Positions 22,883-29,729 of a stretch of DNA of 64,000 nucleotides are shown here, piece by piece. The stretch is from Extensimonas soli (GTDB lineage Bacteria; Pseudomonadota; Gammaproteobacteria; Burkholderiales; Burkholderiaceae_C). Numbering within the stretch: the stretch's first letter is position 1; each line of letters begins with the position of its first letter. Under the pieces are notes generated by a model. That model was not told the origin of the DNA. It saw nothing but the letters and a program-made list of their open reading frames with translations, and did not search any database. A program made the position numbers and the translations under genes. The stretch spans positions 24,001 to 88,000 of the forward strand of contig NZ_JARGEL010000021.1 in the NCBI RefSeq assembly GCF_029211265.1, read 5' to 3'.

Positions 22883-23390
22883 CGCCGCAGGCCAGCCGCG
22901 GGCCCGCATTGCCCACGGGCTGGGAGACATAGTCGTCGGGATCGCGGTGCACGATCAGACCCCGGCCGACGATGTCGTTTTCGGTGCTGCCTATGCGCAG
23001 CGTGTGTGATTCGAAACTGAACCGCGCCACGCCTTGCGCATCCGCCTTGAGATTGGGCAAGTCGCCAGTATGGTGTGCACCCTCATCCATGCCGCCATGC
23101 CCATGGGGCTTGCCGCCCGGGTTGAAATGCCCCCCAGCGCTCAAGCCGTCGCCGCTGGAGCAGTCGCCTTTTTCATGGATATGAAAACCATGTTCGGCAT
23201 TCGGCTTGAGGCCATGCACCTCGCCCGAAACACGGACCACATCGCCCTGCTGGACGAATTGCACTGTCCCCGCTGCCGCATTGCCGCGCGTGGGCGCGAG
23301 CGAGGCCGAGGCACTGGGGCCGGGGGAAGTGGACGCGCAAGCAGCCAGCGCAAGAACGCAGCTGGCGAGCAAGGTAAAACGGAAATTCAT
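22866..23390 (-). CDS. sodC: Periplasmic Cu/Zn superoxide dismutase (lipoprotein)
   Basis: Predicted 174 residues. A lipoprotein signal ends in LALAAC, so the enzyme is probably tethered to a membrane. Copper and zinc ligands are visible in HGFHIHEKGDCSSGD, GGHFNPGGKPHG and HHTGDLPNL; the conserved Arg lies in the C-terminal GNAGPRLACGVI. It dismutes superoxide in the periplasm. The ATG has GGAG eight bases upstream. Its 3' end overlaps that of the convergent diguanylate cyclase. Confidence 0.95.
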   Translation of the reverse strand: MNFRFTLLASCVLALAACASTSPGPSASASLAPTRGNAAAGTVQFVQQGDVVRVSGEVHGLKPNAEHGFHIHEKGDCSSGDGLSAGGHFNPGGKPHGHGGMDEGAHHTGDLPNLKADAQGVARFSFESHTLRIGSTENDIVGRGLIVHRDPDDYVSQPVGNAGPRLACGVIQRQ

Positions 23391-23677
23391 GGCGAAGGCT
23401 CCTTGGCAAGAAAAAGGACAGGGTGCCAGCGAATGTACAGGGAGTGCAATTATCCCAAATTGTCCATTAGGCGGCGCTGCGCGCCTACGTGGGCGCTGGC
23501 GGACGGCTGACGGTCATTTTGGCCGCAGCTTCGGCGTCCATGGCACCGGCCATGGACTTCTCACCCGCGACCAAACTGCCTCGCCAGCCGCCTCGCCATC
23601 ATCCCGCGTCCTAATGAACAATCTGGGATTATTTCGCTATCAGCGCAAAGGACACCCTGCAAAACTCCATCAAAAGT

Positions 23678-23875
23678 TTGACAGGTGCAAGCGACAGATG
23701 TCAGCCGATACCGCAGACGGTGGAGACCACGTTGCAAGTGAGCCAGGCGCCTCTGGCCGACACGGCGCGCTACGACAGCCTGCGCGCCGTCTTCGATCAG
23801 GACCCGCAGAACTGCCCGGGCCATGAACAATGGGTAGCGTTGGGAATCTATGCAAACGTCAGGGATAAAAAATAG
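23678..23875 (+). pseudogene. Short unrecognised frame next to an IS21-like end
   Basis: A frame of up to 65 residues from a TTG start (open further upstream to about 23627) ending three bases before the IS21-like repeats. The reading includes ADTARYDSLRAVFDQDPQN and GHEQWVALGIYANVRDKK and looks protein-like, but I cannot place it. It has no ATG and no ribosome-binding site. It is best treated as the tail of a broken gene. The rest of 23391-24091 holds nothing else I can support. Confidence 0.25.
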
Positions 23876-23878
23876 CCC

Positions 23879-23929
23879 TGGCTCAAAATTCAATCGGCTC
23901 GGTGGCTCAATTTTGAATCGGCACCAACA
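23879..23929. mobile_element. Solo end of an IS21-family-like element
   Basis: Two 20-base near-identical direct repeats (23879-23898 and 23903-23922), reading TGGCTCA-AAATT/ATTTT-AATCGGC, are followed by CCAACA ending at 23929. Multiple subterminal repeats of this sort and 5'-TG..CA-3' tips are characteristic of IS21-family ends. No istA or istB gene is present, so this looks like a remnant left after deletion. Confidence 0.4.
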
Positions 23930-24091
23930 GTTTTGCGACGAAAGTCGCGCGTCACTGCGCGCGCTGATGGTGATGCCTTGCATGAGTATATGAAAATGTA
24001 TTCTATGTTTTGCCTCGCGTAGACATGAATTTGCATAAGAGAATCTCGGTGACAACGTTTCTTGACTTTTGTCACTTTTTTATTCTCCATC

Positions 24092-25366
24092 ATGGCACTG
24101 CAAATTTCTTTTTCTCTTCGTCCCCTGTGCCTGGCGGTTGCGCTGCTGAGCCCGGCGCTGGCTGGCGCGACCAATGGCTATTTTGCCCACGGCTATGGCG
24201 CCAAATCGCTCGGTATGGCCGGTGTGGGCATCGCGCTGCCGCAAGATGCTCTGGCCGCTGCCACGAACCCTGCCGGCACGGGCGAGGTGGGCGACCGGCT
24301 AGACCTCGGCCTCAGCGTGTTCGCGCCACGCCGTGGCTCTGAAATCGTGGGCAACGCCTTCGGTGCAGATGCCAGCTACAGCGGCAGCGACAGGAAGACC
24401 TTTCTGCTTCCAGAGTTGGGCTATGCGCGTCGGGTGAGCCAGACAACCGCGGTCGGTATCGCGGTCTACGGTAACGGCGGCATGAACACAGGCTATGGCA
24501 GCAATCCGTACGCACGTTTTGGCGCGAAAGGCAGCGCCGGCATCAATCTGGAGCAACTTTTCATCGCGCCCTCGGTGGCGTACAAGCTGAACGAGCAGCA
24601 TGCGGTGGGGGTATCGGTGGTCTTGGCGCACCAGCGGTTCTCGGCCAAGGGCATCGGGTTGTTCGGGGGCTTCTCGGCCGCGCCCGGCAATGTCAGCGAC
24701 CAGGGGACGGACTCCAGTAACGGCGTCGGTGTCCGGCTAGGCTGGACCGGCAAGCTCACGCCGGAACTTACGCTGGGCGCCACCTGGGCATCCAAAATCC
24801 ACGGCCGCTTCGACAAGTACAAAGGCCTGTTCGCCGACCATGGCGGCTTCGATATCCCCGAGAACTATGGTGTGGGACTGGCTTATGCGGCCACGCAGAA
24901 TCTGACGGTGGCCGCGGATGTGCAGCACATCCGTTACAGCCAGGTGAGATCGATTGGCAATTCGGCCGCCAGCCTGTTCGCGGGGCAACCGCTCGGTGTA
25001 TCGAACGGGCCAGGGTTCGGCTGGCACGACGTCACGGTATTCAAACTTGGCGCTGCCTATCGCGTGCGCTCTGACCTGACAGTGCGCGGTGGCGTCAGCT
25101 TCAACAACCAGCCCGTGCCGGCAGGGGAAACCTTCTTCAACGTGCTCGCGCCCGGTGTGCCCCAGGCCCACCTGACGCTGGGCACGACGTGGGCGCTGCC
25201 GGGCGGCGGTGAGCTCAGTGGCTACTATGCGCACGCGTTCGGCAAGACGGTGCGCGGCAGCAACTCGATCCCCGGTGGCATGCCGCCGGCGGGTTTTGGG
25301 GGCGGCAATGCCAACGTCAACCTGCGCGAGAACATCGCCGGGGTCGCGTACGGCTTGAAGTTCTGA
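24092..25366 (+). CDS. FadL/TodX-family outer membrane transport protein
   Basis: Predicted 424 residues. The signal peptide ends near ALAGATNGYF; the mature start NGYFAHGYGAKSLGMAGVGIA and the following ALAAATNPAG are the FadL/OmpP1 hallmark. This region forms the hatch that plugs a 14-stranded barrel. The protein ends in an aromatic Phe (GLKF), as outer-membrane proteins do. Members bring fatty acids, aromatic hydrocarbons or other hydrophobic substrates across the outer membrane. ATG 24092 is preferred over 24062 since it begins directly before the signal peptide. A 19-bp hairpin follows the stop. Upstream is a mobile-element scar. Confidence 0.9.
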   Translation: MALQISFSLRPLCLAVALLSPALAGATNGYFAHGYGAKSLGMAGVGIALPQDALAAATNPAGTGEVGDRLDLGLSVFAPRRGSEIVGNAFGADASYSGSDRKTFLLPELGYARRVSQTTAVGIAVYGNGGMNTGYGSNPYARFGAKGSAGINLEQLFIAPSVAYKLNEQHAVGVSVVLAHQRFSAKGIGLFGGFSAAPGNVSDQGTDSSNGVGVRLGWTGKLTPELTLGATWASKIHGRFDKYKGLFADHGGFDIPENYGVGLAYAATQNLTVAADVQHIRYSQVRSIGNSAASLFAGQPLGVSNGPGFGWHDVTVFKLGAAYRVRSDLTVRGGVSFNNQPVPAGETFFNVLAPGVPQAHLTLGTTWALPGGGELSGYYAHAFGKTVRGSNSIPGGMPPAGFGGGNANVNLRENIAGVAYGLKF

Positions 25367-25377
25367 GCGCCCTGAAG

Positions 25378-25421
25378 ATCGGCATAGGGGGCCTCCATTT
25401 CAGGAGGCCCCCTATGCCGAT
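25378..25421 (+). terminator. Long perfect hairpin after the FadL-type gene
   Basis: A 19-bp perfect stem (25378-25396 with 25403-25421) around the loop ATTTCA, 12 bases after the stop codon. There is no T-tract, so it may stop transcription with Rho or protect the 3' end of the mRNA. Confidence 0.6.
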
Positions 25422-25460
25422 ACGTTTGCGCGCCAGAAAATAGATGCTGCGCCTGGATGG

Positions 25461-25626
25461 CTAGTGCAGTTTTCGACGCTATCTGCGACATAAAACCGCG
25501 TCTTTTCGGCCCGGGCCGCGTTGCAAATCCTCGCGATACCACCCGGTATCGCTGCGGTTTGCGCCTTGCCCAGACCAAAAATCCATCGGTTTTATTTGTC
25601 GCATCAAGTATCAAACACTGCACTAG
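25461..25626. mobile_element. MITE-like hairpin element of a second type
   Basis: 166 bases bounded by CTAG on both sides. The ends are imperfect inverted repeats starting CTAGTGCAGT, and both arms carry GCGACA..TAAAACCG. The centre is GCGATACC-ACC-GGTATCGC flanked by GCAAATC/GGTTTGC arms, so it folds into one long hairpin. No protein is encoded. Its right CTAG is the left CTAG of the neighbouring element. I found no second copy in the window. Confidence 0.65.
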
Positions 25627-25791
25627 CAGCCTGTCGGACTTTGGAATCGTCGGCTGCGAATGTGCCGCAGCGGCCCATTTTTTACCGTCTTCTTGCCCCA
25701 TAGTCCCGCTATGGGGCGGCGAATCCGGCAAAAACTGGCCTCGCTGGGGCACATTCTCGCTTTCGACGTCCAAAGTCCGACAGGCTGCTAG
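25623..25791. mobile_element. MITE-like hairpin element, copy 2
   Basis: 169 bases bounded by identical CTAG sites (25623-25626 and 25788-25791), with CAGCCTGTCGGACTTTGGA inverted at the ends and a CCCCATAG-TCCCG-CTATGGGG centre. It is the most regular of the four copies. It lies immediately after the different hairpin element at 25461-25626 and ends 9 bases before the luxR-type stop codon. Confidence 0.82.
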
Positions 25792-25799
25792 CGCATGCC

Positions 25800-26354
25800 T
25801 CAAGCTCCCGCCAACAATTTGTGCACAAGATCAGCGGCCGTGGACGCGCCGTATTTGCGCATGAGGCGGGCGCGGTAAATTTCTACAGTGCGGTGGCTGA
25901 TGCCAAGCGCCTTGCCGATCTCCTTGGACGTGAGGCCCTCGAGCAGGCGTGCCGCCACTTCGCGCTCGCGGCCCGTGAGTTGGGCGTGCACGGGGCGCTG
26001 CGCGCTCAGGTCTTCGAAGCTCCAGATGCCTGATTCGTGTGGTGCGGCGCGGTTGAGCGCGCGGCCGGCCACGTGGCACCAGAACAATTCACCGCTGGCA
26101 CGCTTCATGATGCGGTCGTCGGCGTAATGGCCCCTGGCGTTCAAAATGGGCGCCATGCGCGCACCTTGGCGCTCATACTCATCAGCGCTGGGGTAGAGCA
26201 CCTGAAAAGACTGGCCGATCAAGACCTCGCGCGAGGCGCCAAACATGTCGCACACCAGGCGGTTGCAGTCCACCATGGTGCGGTTGCGCGAAAGCACAAG
26301 ACCCACGGGCGCCATCTCGAAGGCCAATCGATAATCGGGGCTTGGGTCGCTCAT
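25800..26354 (-). CDS. PAS-domain LuxR-type transcriptional regulator
   Basis: Predicted 184 residues. An N-terminal PAS domain (about residues 10-115: FEMAPVGLVLSRNRTMVDCN, GELFWCHVAGRAL) is joined to a C-terminal LuxR helix-turn-helix (LTGREREVAARLLEGLTSKE, then GISHRTVEIYRARLMRKYG). It lacks a receiver domain, so it likely senses a small molecule or redox state through PAS. It is divergent from scoA across a 71-base gap holding an inverted repeat, so it is the probable regulator of the CoA-transferase genes. The ATG has TAGGAG just upstream. Confidence 0.88.
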   Translation of the reverse strand: MSDPSPDYRLAFEMAPVGLVLSRNRTMVDCNRLVCDMFGASREVLIGQSFQVLYPSADEYERQGARMAPILNARGHYADDRIMKRASGELFWCHVAGRALNRAAPHESGIWSFEDLSAQRPVHAQLTGREREVAARLLEGLTSKEIGKALGISHRTVEIYRARLMRKYGASTAADLVHKLLAGA

Positions 26355-26372
26355 AGGAGTTTTCTCTACGGA

Positions 26373-26398
26373 ATACTACTTATGAAAATACGTAGTAT
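26373..26398. promoter_or_regulatory. Candidate operator between the LuxR-type gene and scoA
   Basis: ATACTAC (26373-26379) and GTAGTAT (26392-26398) form a 7-bp inverted repeat with a 12-base AT-rich centre, midway in the divergent gap. Size and position suit a LuxR-type dimer site. Confidence 0.45.
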
Positions 26399-26425
26399 CT
26401 TCGAATTCCCTTATGTAAGGAGGTA

Positions 26426-27130
26426 ATGGTGAACAAAGTATTTCCTTCCGCTGCCGATGCCTTGCGTGGCGTGGTGGCCGATGGCCAGACGCTCGCTGTG
26501 GGCGGCTTTGGTTTGTGCGGCATTCCCGAGGCCTTGATCGACGCGCTGCGCGACTCGGGCGTGAAGAATCTTACGGTGATTTCGAACAACGCCGGTGTCG
26601 ATGGCTTCGGCCTGGGCAAACTGCTCGAGACGCGCCAGATCAAGAAAATGATCTCGTCCTACGTGGGCGAAAACAAGGAGTTCGAGCGCCAGTATCTTTC
26701 CGGTGAGCTCGAACTCGAATTCACGCCGCAGGGCACGCTGGCAGAAAAGCTGCGTGCCGGCGGGGCAGGCATCCCGGCGTTTTTCACCAAGACCGGCGTG
26801 GGCACGCTCGTGGCCGAGGGCAAGGAGCTGCGCGAGTTTGACGGCGAGACTTACGTCATGGAGCGCGCGCTCGTTCCCGACGTGGCGCTGGTCAAGGCCG
26901 ACATTGCGGATCGTGCGGGCAATCTGCGCTTTCACCTCACGGCGCGCAATTTCAACCCGGCGGCAGCCATGGCCGGGAAACTCTGCATCGTCGAAGTCGA
27001 GCGCGTGGTATCCACGGGCGAGCTGGCCCCGGATGACATCCACTTGCCGGGCATTTACGTGCATCGCATCGTGCACAACCCCACGCCCGAAAAACGCATC
27101 GAAAAACTCACCACGCGCAACCGCAAATAA
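26426..27130 (+). CDS. scoA: 3-oxoacid CoA-transferase subunit A
   Basis: Predicted 234 residues. The [16 protein letters not shown] and [14 protein letters not shown] blocks are typical of the alpha subunit of succinyl-CoA:3-ketoacid CoA-transferase, which moves CoA from succinyl-CoA to acetoacetate or related acids. The Shine-Dalgarno AAGGAGG (26417-26423) is only 2 bases from the ATG at 26426 but 5 bases from a GTG at 26429, so the GTG giving MNKVFPSA may be the true start. The B subunit follows after 11 bases with its own site. A PAS-LuxR regulator is divergent. Confidence 0.94.
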   Translation: MVNKVFPSAADALRGVVADGQTLAVGGFGLCGIPEALIDALRDSGVKNLTVISNNAGVDGFGLGKLLETRQIKKMISSYVGENKEFERQYLSGELELEFTPQGTLAEKLRAGGAGIPAFFTKTGVGTLVAEGKELREFDGETYVMERALVPDVALVKADIADRAGNLRFHLTARNFNPAAAMAGKLCIVEVERVVSTGELAPDDIHLPGIYVHRIVHNPTPEKRIEKLTTRNRK

Positions 27131-27141
27131 AGGAGATCGTC

Positions 27142-27783
27142 ATGCCCTGGAACCATGACCAAATGGCTGCGCGCGCAGCGCAGGAATTGCAAGACGGCTT
27201 TTATGTCAACCTCGGTATTGGCATTCCCACGCTGGTGGCCAACCATGTGCCCAACCACGTCGAAGTGTGGCTGCAGAGCGAAAACGGCATGCTCGGCTTA
27301 GGGCCCTTCCCGTATGCAGACGAGGTCGACCCGGACCTGATCAACGCGGGCAAGCAGACCGTGACGACGATCAAGGGCTCATCGATCTTCGGCAGTGACC
27401 AGTCTTTTGCGATGATCCGCGGCGGCAAGATCAATCTGTCGATCCTGGGCGCCATGCAGGTCAGCGAAAAGGGCGACCTGGCCAACTGGATGATCCCCGG
27501 CAAGATGGTCAAGGGCATGGGCGGGGCCATGGACCTGGTGGCCGGCGTGCCGCGCGTGATTGTGCTCATGGAGCACGTGGCGCGCCGCAAGGATGGCGGC
27601 GAAGACCTGAAAATTCTGCCGCAGTGCACGCTGCCGCTCACGGGCGTGGGTGTGGTCGATCGCATCATCACCGACCTGGCAGTGCTTGATGTCACGCCGC
27701 AGGGGCTCAAGCTCATCGAACTCGCGCCGGGCGTGACCATGGACACGCTGCGCGCCAAGACGGGTGTACCCGTGCTTGCCTGA
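27142..27783 (+). CDS. scoB: 3-oxoacid CoA-transferase subunit B
   Basis: Predicted 213 residues. The catalytic glutamate lies in [12 protein letters not shown], near residue 47, and forms the glutamyl-CoA intermediate. [11 protein letters not shown] and [20 protein letters not shown] are typical of the beta subunit. AAGGAGAT precedes the ATG. With scoA it forms the heterodimeric enzyme used in ketone-body, polyhydroxybutyrate or aromatic degradation. phaC lies 16 kb away, which is compatible with acetoacetate from PHB turnover as a substrate, but that is inference. Confidence 0.95.
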   Translation: MPWNHDQMAARAAQELQDGFYVNLGIGIPTLVANHVPNHVEVWLQSENGMLGLGPFPYADEVDPDLINAGKQTVTTIKGSSIFGSDQSFAMIRGGKINLSILGAMQVSEKGDLANWMIPGKMVKGMGGAMDLVAGVPRVIVLMEHVARRKDGGEDLKILPQCTLPLTGVGVVDRIITDLAVLDVTPQGLKLIELAPGVTMDTLRAKTGVPVLA

Positions 27784-27823
27784 GCGATAGGCGCAACCCG
27801 GCGTGCAGCGGACGGGGGTGGGG

Positions 27824-28714
27824 TCAGCCGGCTGAATACGAAGCCATGGCCTCGCCGAGCCGTACGCCCTGGCCGGCTTGCCACTGGGAGTGGAATTGCA
27901 AGACCTGGCCCGGCTTGCGCGGCAGCAACACCACCACGGTCGAGCCGAGCTGAAAACGCCCCATCTCTTGCCCTTGCTCCAGCCGTACCTCGCCCGCGCC
28001 GTAGTCCCAGCGGCGCACCACGCCGGGGCGCGGCGGATTCACCTGCCCGTGCCACACCGTAGCCATGCTGCCGACGATGGTTGCGCCCACAAGCACAAGC
28101 ACGAAGGGGCCGTGGCTGGAGTCGAACACGCAGACCACGCGCTCGTTGCGCGCAAAAAGCCCGGGAATGCCACGTGCGGTGGCCGGGTTGACCGAAAACA
28201 GCTCGCCCGGCACATGCGCCATGTGGCGGAGTTCGCCGGCGCAGGGCATGTGGATGCGGTGGTAGTCGCGCGGGCTCAGGTACAGCGTGGCAAAGTGGCC
28301 CTGCGCGAACTGCGCCGCGAGCGCGGTGTCGCTGCCGAGCAAGGCCGTGGCGCTGTACGCATGGCCTTTGGCCTGGAAAATCTGCCCCGCCTCGATCGTG
28401 CCGAACTGGCTAATCGCGCCATCGACCGGACAGATCCAGTCCGCTTTGGCCATGGGGCGCGCATCGGCACGCAAGGCGCGTGTGAAAAAATCATTGAAGC
28501 TTGCGTAGCTTGCAATATCAGGGATGGCCGCCTCGGCCATGTCCACCCGGTAGCGCTTGATGAAGCTGCGGATGGCAAAGTGCGTCAATGCCCCCCATCG
28601 GGCACTGGCAAAGCGACCGGCCAGCACCGTGAGGGCCTGCTTGGGCAAAAGATATTGCAGGGCGACGAACAGACGGTCGTGCAAGAAGGCGCCTTTTGAA
28701 AAAGAAGCGCGCAT
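27824..28714 (-). CDS. psd: Phosphatidylserine decarboxylase
   Basis: Predicted 296 residues. It carries the self-cleavage site FQLGSTVVVLL, where the Ser becomes the pyruvoyl group, and the conserved SPRDYHRIHMPCAG and FARNERVV blocks. The proenzyme splits at Gly-Ser into membrane-bound chains that convert phosphatidylserine to phosphatidylethanolamine. Length and order match the bacterial type I enzyme. It is convergent with scoB, with 40 bases between the stops, and stands alone without pssA. Confidence 0.95.
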   Translation of the reverse strand: MRASFSKGAFLHDRLFVALQYLLPKQALTVLAGRFASARWGALTHFAIRSFIKRYRVDMAEAAIPDIASYASFNDFFTRALRADARPMAKADWICPVDGAISQFGTIEAGQIFQAKGHAYSATALLGSDTALAAQFAQGHFATLYLSPRDYHRIHMPCAGELRHMAHVPGELFSVNPATARGIPGLFARNERVVCVFDSSHGPFVLVLVGATIVGSMATVWHGQVNPPRPGVVRRWDYGAGEVRLEQGQEMGRFQLGSTVVVLLPRKPGQVLQFHSQWQAGQGVRLGEAMASYSAG

Positions 28715-29013
28715 TGTAAGTGTTCATGATGGATGCGGCATGCCGAAAATACAATGCAAACAGGCACATCGCGGTACAATGCTTGGCTTTTGCACAGCGT
28801 ACGACGCTCGTCCGCCGAAAGCACTGCCTCGTGGCCTTTTCGATTCATCCGAAAGAGGTGCAGGGGGCTGCAAAGCGGCATGTCCTTTGGGTGCAAGACG
28901 TCCCAGGTCTTGTGGCAAGTCGTCTCCGTCCACTTCTACAGTGTCGCACCTGAAATAGTGGATGCCACGATCCGCTGGCGCAGCGAACGAAAATATCTCT
29001 CACAAATCAAACC
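28715..29013 (+). promoter_or_regulatory. Long leader region upstream of infA
   Basis: About 300 bases without a gene, between the psd start and the infA start. TACAAT (28775-28780) could be a -10 box for infA, giving a leader of about 225 bases, but the matching -35 is poor. No known riboswitch fold was recognised. Confidence 0.3.
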
Positions 29014-29277
29014 ATGGCCAAAGAAGAATTGATCGAAATGCAGGGCGTCGTTACCGAAGTGCTGCCGGATTCGCGCTTTCGTGTGACGCTCGACAACGGT
29101 CACCAGTTGATTGCCTATACCGGGGGCAAGATGCGCAAGCACCATATCCGCATTCTGGCGGGCGACCGGGTTTCGCTCGAAATGTCGCCTTACGACCTGA
29201 CCAAGGGCCGCATCACCTTCCGTCATCTGCCCGGCCGTGGCCCGGCACCTGCGGGAGCATCAGGCTCGGGCCGTTGA
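29014..29277 (+). CDS. infA: Translation initiation factor IF-1 (extended form)
   Basis: Predicted 87 residues. The S1/OB-fold IF-1 sequence is nearly complete in [40 protein letters not shown] and [20 protein letters not shown]. About 15 extra residues rich in Gly, Pro and Ala follow the usual end (GRITFRH). It resembles the second, standalone infA seen in Burkholderiales rather than the copy in the ribosomal protein operon. IF-1 occupies the A site and aids start-codon selection. No Shine-Dalgarno is visible before ATG 29014. An intrinsic terminator follows. Confidence 0.93.
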   Translation: MAKEELIEMQGVVTEVLPDSRFRVTLDNGHQLIAYTGGKMRKHHIRILAGDRVSLEMSPYDLTKGRITFRHLPGRGPAPAGASGSGR

Positions 29278-29281
29278 GCAA

Positions 29282-29326
29282 AAGGCTGCATTACCGGCGC
29301 TTATTCGGCGCGGAAGGCCTTTTTTT
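29282..29326 (+). terminator. Intrinsic terminator after infA
   Basis: A GC-rich stem (AAGGC..GCGC-TTATTCG-GCGC..GCCTT) followed by seven T, 5 bases after the infA stop and about 20 bases before tRNA-Pro. Confidence 0.7.
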
Positions 29327-29347
29327 CGCGGTAGAATGGCGGTTTGT

Positions 29348-29424
29348 CGGAGCGTAGCGCAGCCTGGTAGCGCATCTGCTTTGGGAGCAGAGGGTCGCGA
29401 GTTCGAATCCCGCCGCTCCGACCA
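29348..29424 (+). tRNA. tRNA-Pro (anticodon TGG)
   Basis: 77 bases with CGGAGCG/CGCTCCG acceptor arms, GCGC-AGCCTGGTA-GCGC D arm, CTGC-TTTGGGA-GCAG anticodon arm (anticodon TGG), GTTCGAATC T arm and an encoded ACCA tail. It closely resembles E. coli tRNA-Pro(UGG). Confidence 0.97.
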
Positions 29425-29432
29425 CTGTTTGA

Positions 29433-29466
29433 AAGGGCTTGTGGCGTGCGCTGCAAGCCCTTTTTG
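29433..29466 (+). terminator. Intrinsic terminator after tRNA-Pro
   Basis: AAGGGCTTG..CAAGCCCTT stem with an 11-base loop and a T-tract, starting 9 bases after the tRNA. Confidence 0.85.
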
Positions 29467-29568
29467 GTTTGCCACGCGCCGCTTGCGCTATTTTTGCGCA
29501 CATGGCGCATCAGAAATTCCGGGGCACCACACCATGTATGCACCAAACGCTGGCAATGCGGCAGGCAA

Positions 29569-29603
29569 CAAAAAAGCCTGCAATCGTTCGATATTGCAGG
29601 CTT
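29569..29603 (-). terminator. Intrinsic terminator after tRNA-Leu
   Basis: On the minus strand AAGCCTGCAAT, an eight-base loop, then ATTGCAGGCTT and a T-tract. It lies 29 bases downstream of the tRNA-Leu gene. Confidence 0.85.
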
Positions 29604-29631
29604 GTGTGTGGACCACTGACGGGTCTTTAAT

Positions 29632-29716
<85 letters not shown>

Positions 29717-29729
29717 ATTTCAGGAAAGA

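Noticed and set aside
23561-24055. A 164-codon minus-strand frame across the IS21-like end.
   Set aside because: It reads through the terminal repeats without any recognisable transposase sequence and lacks a start signal.
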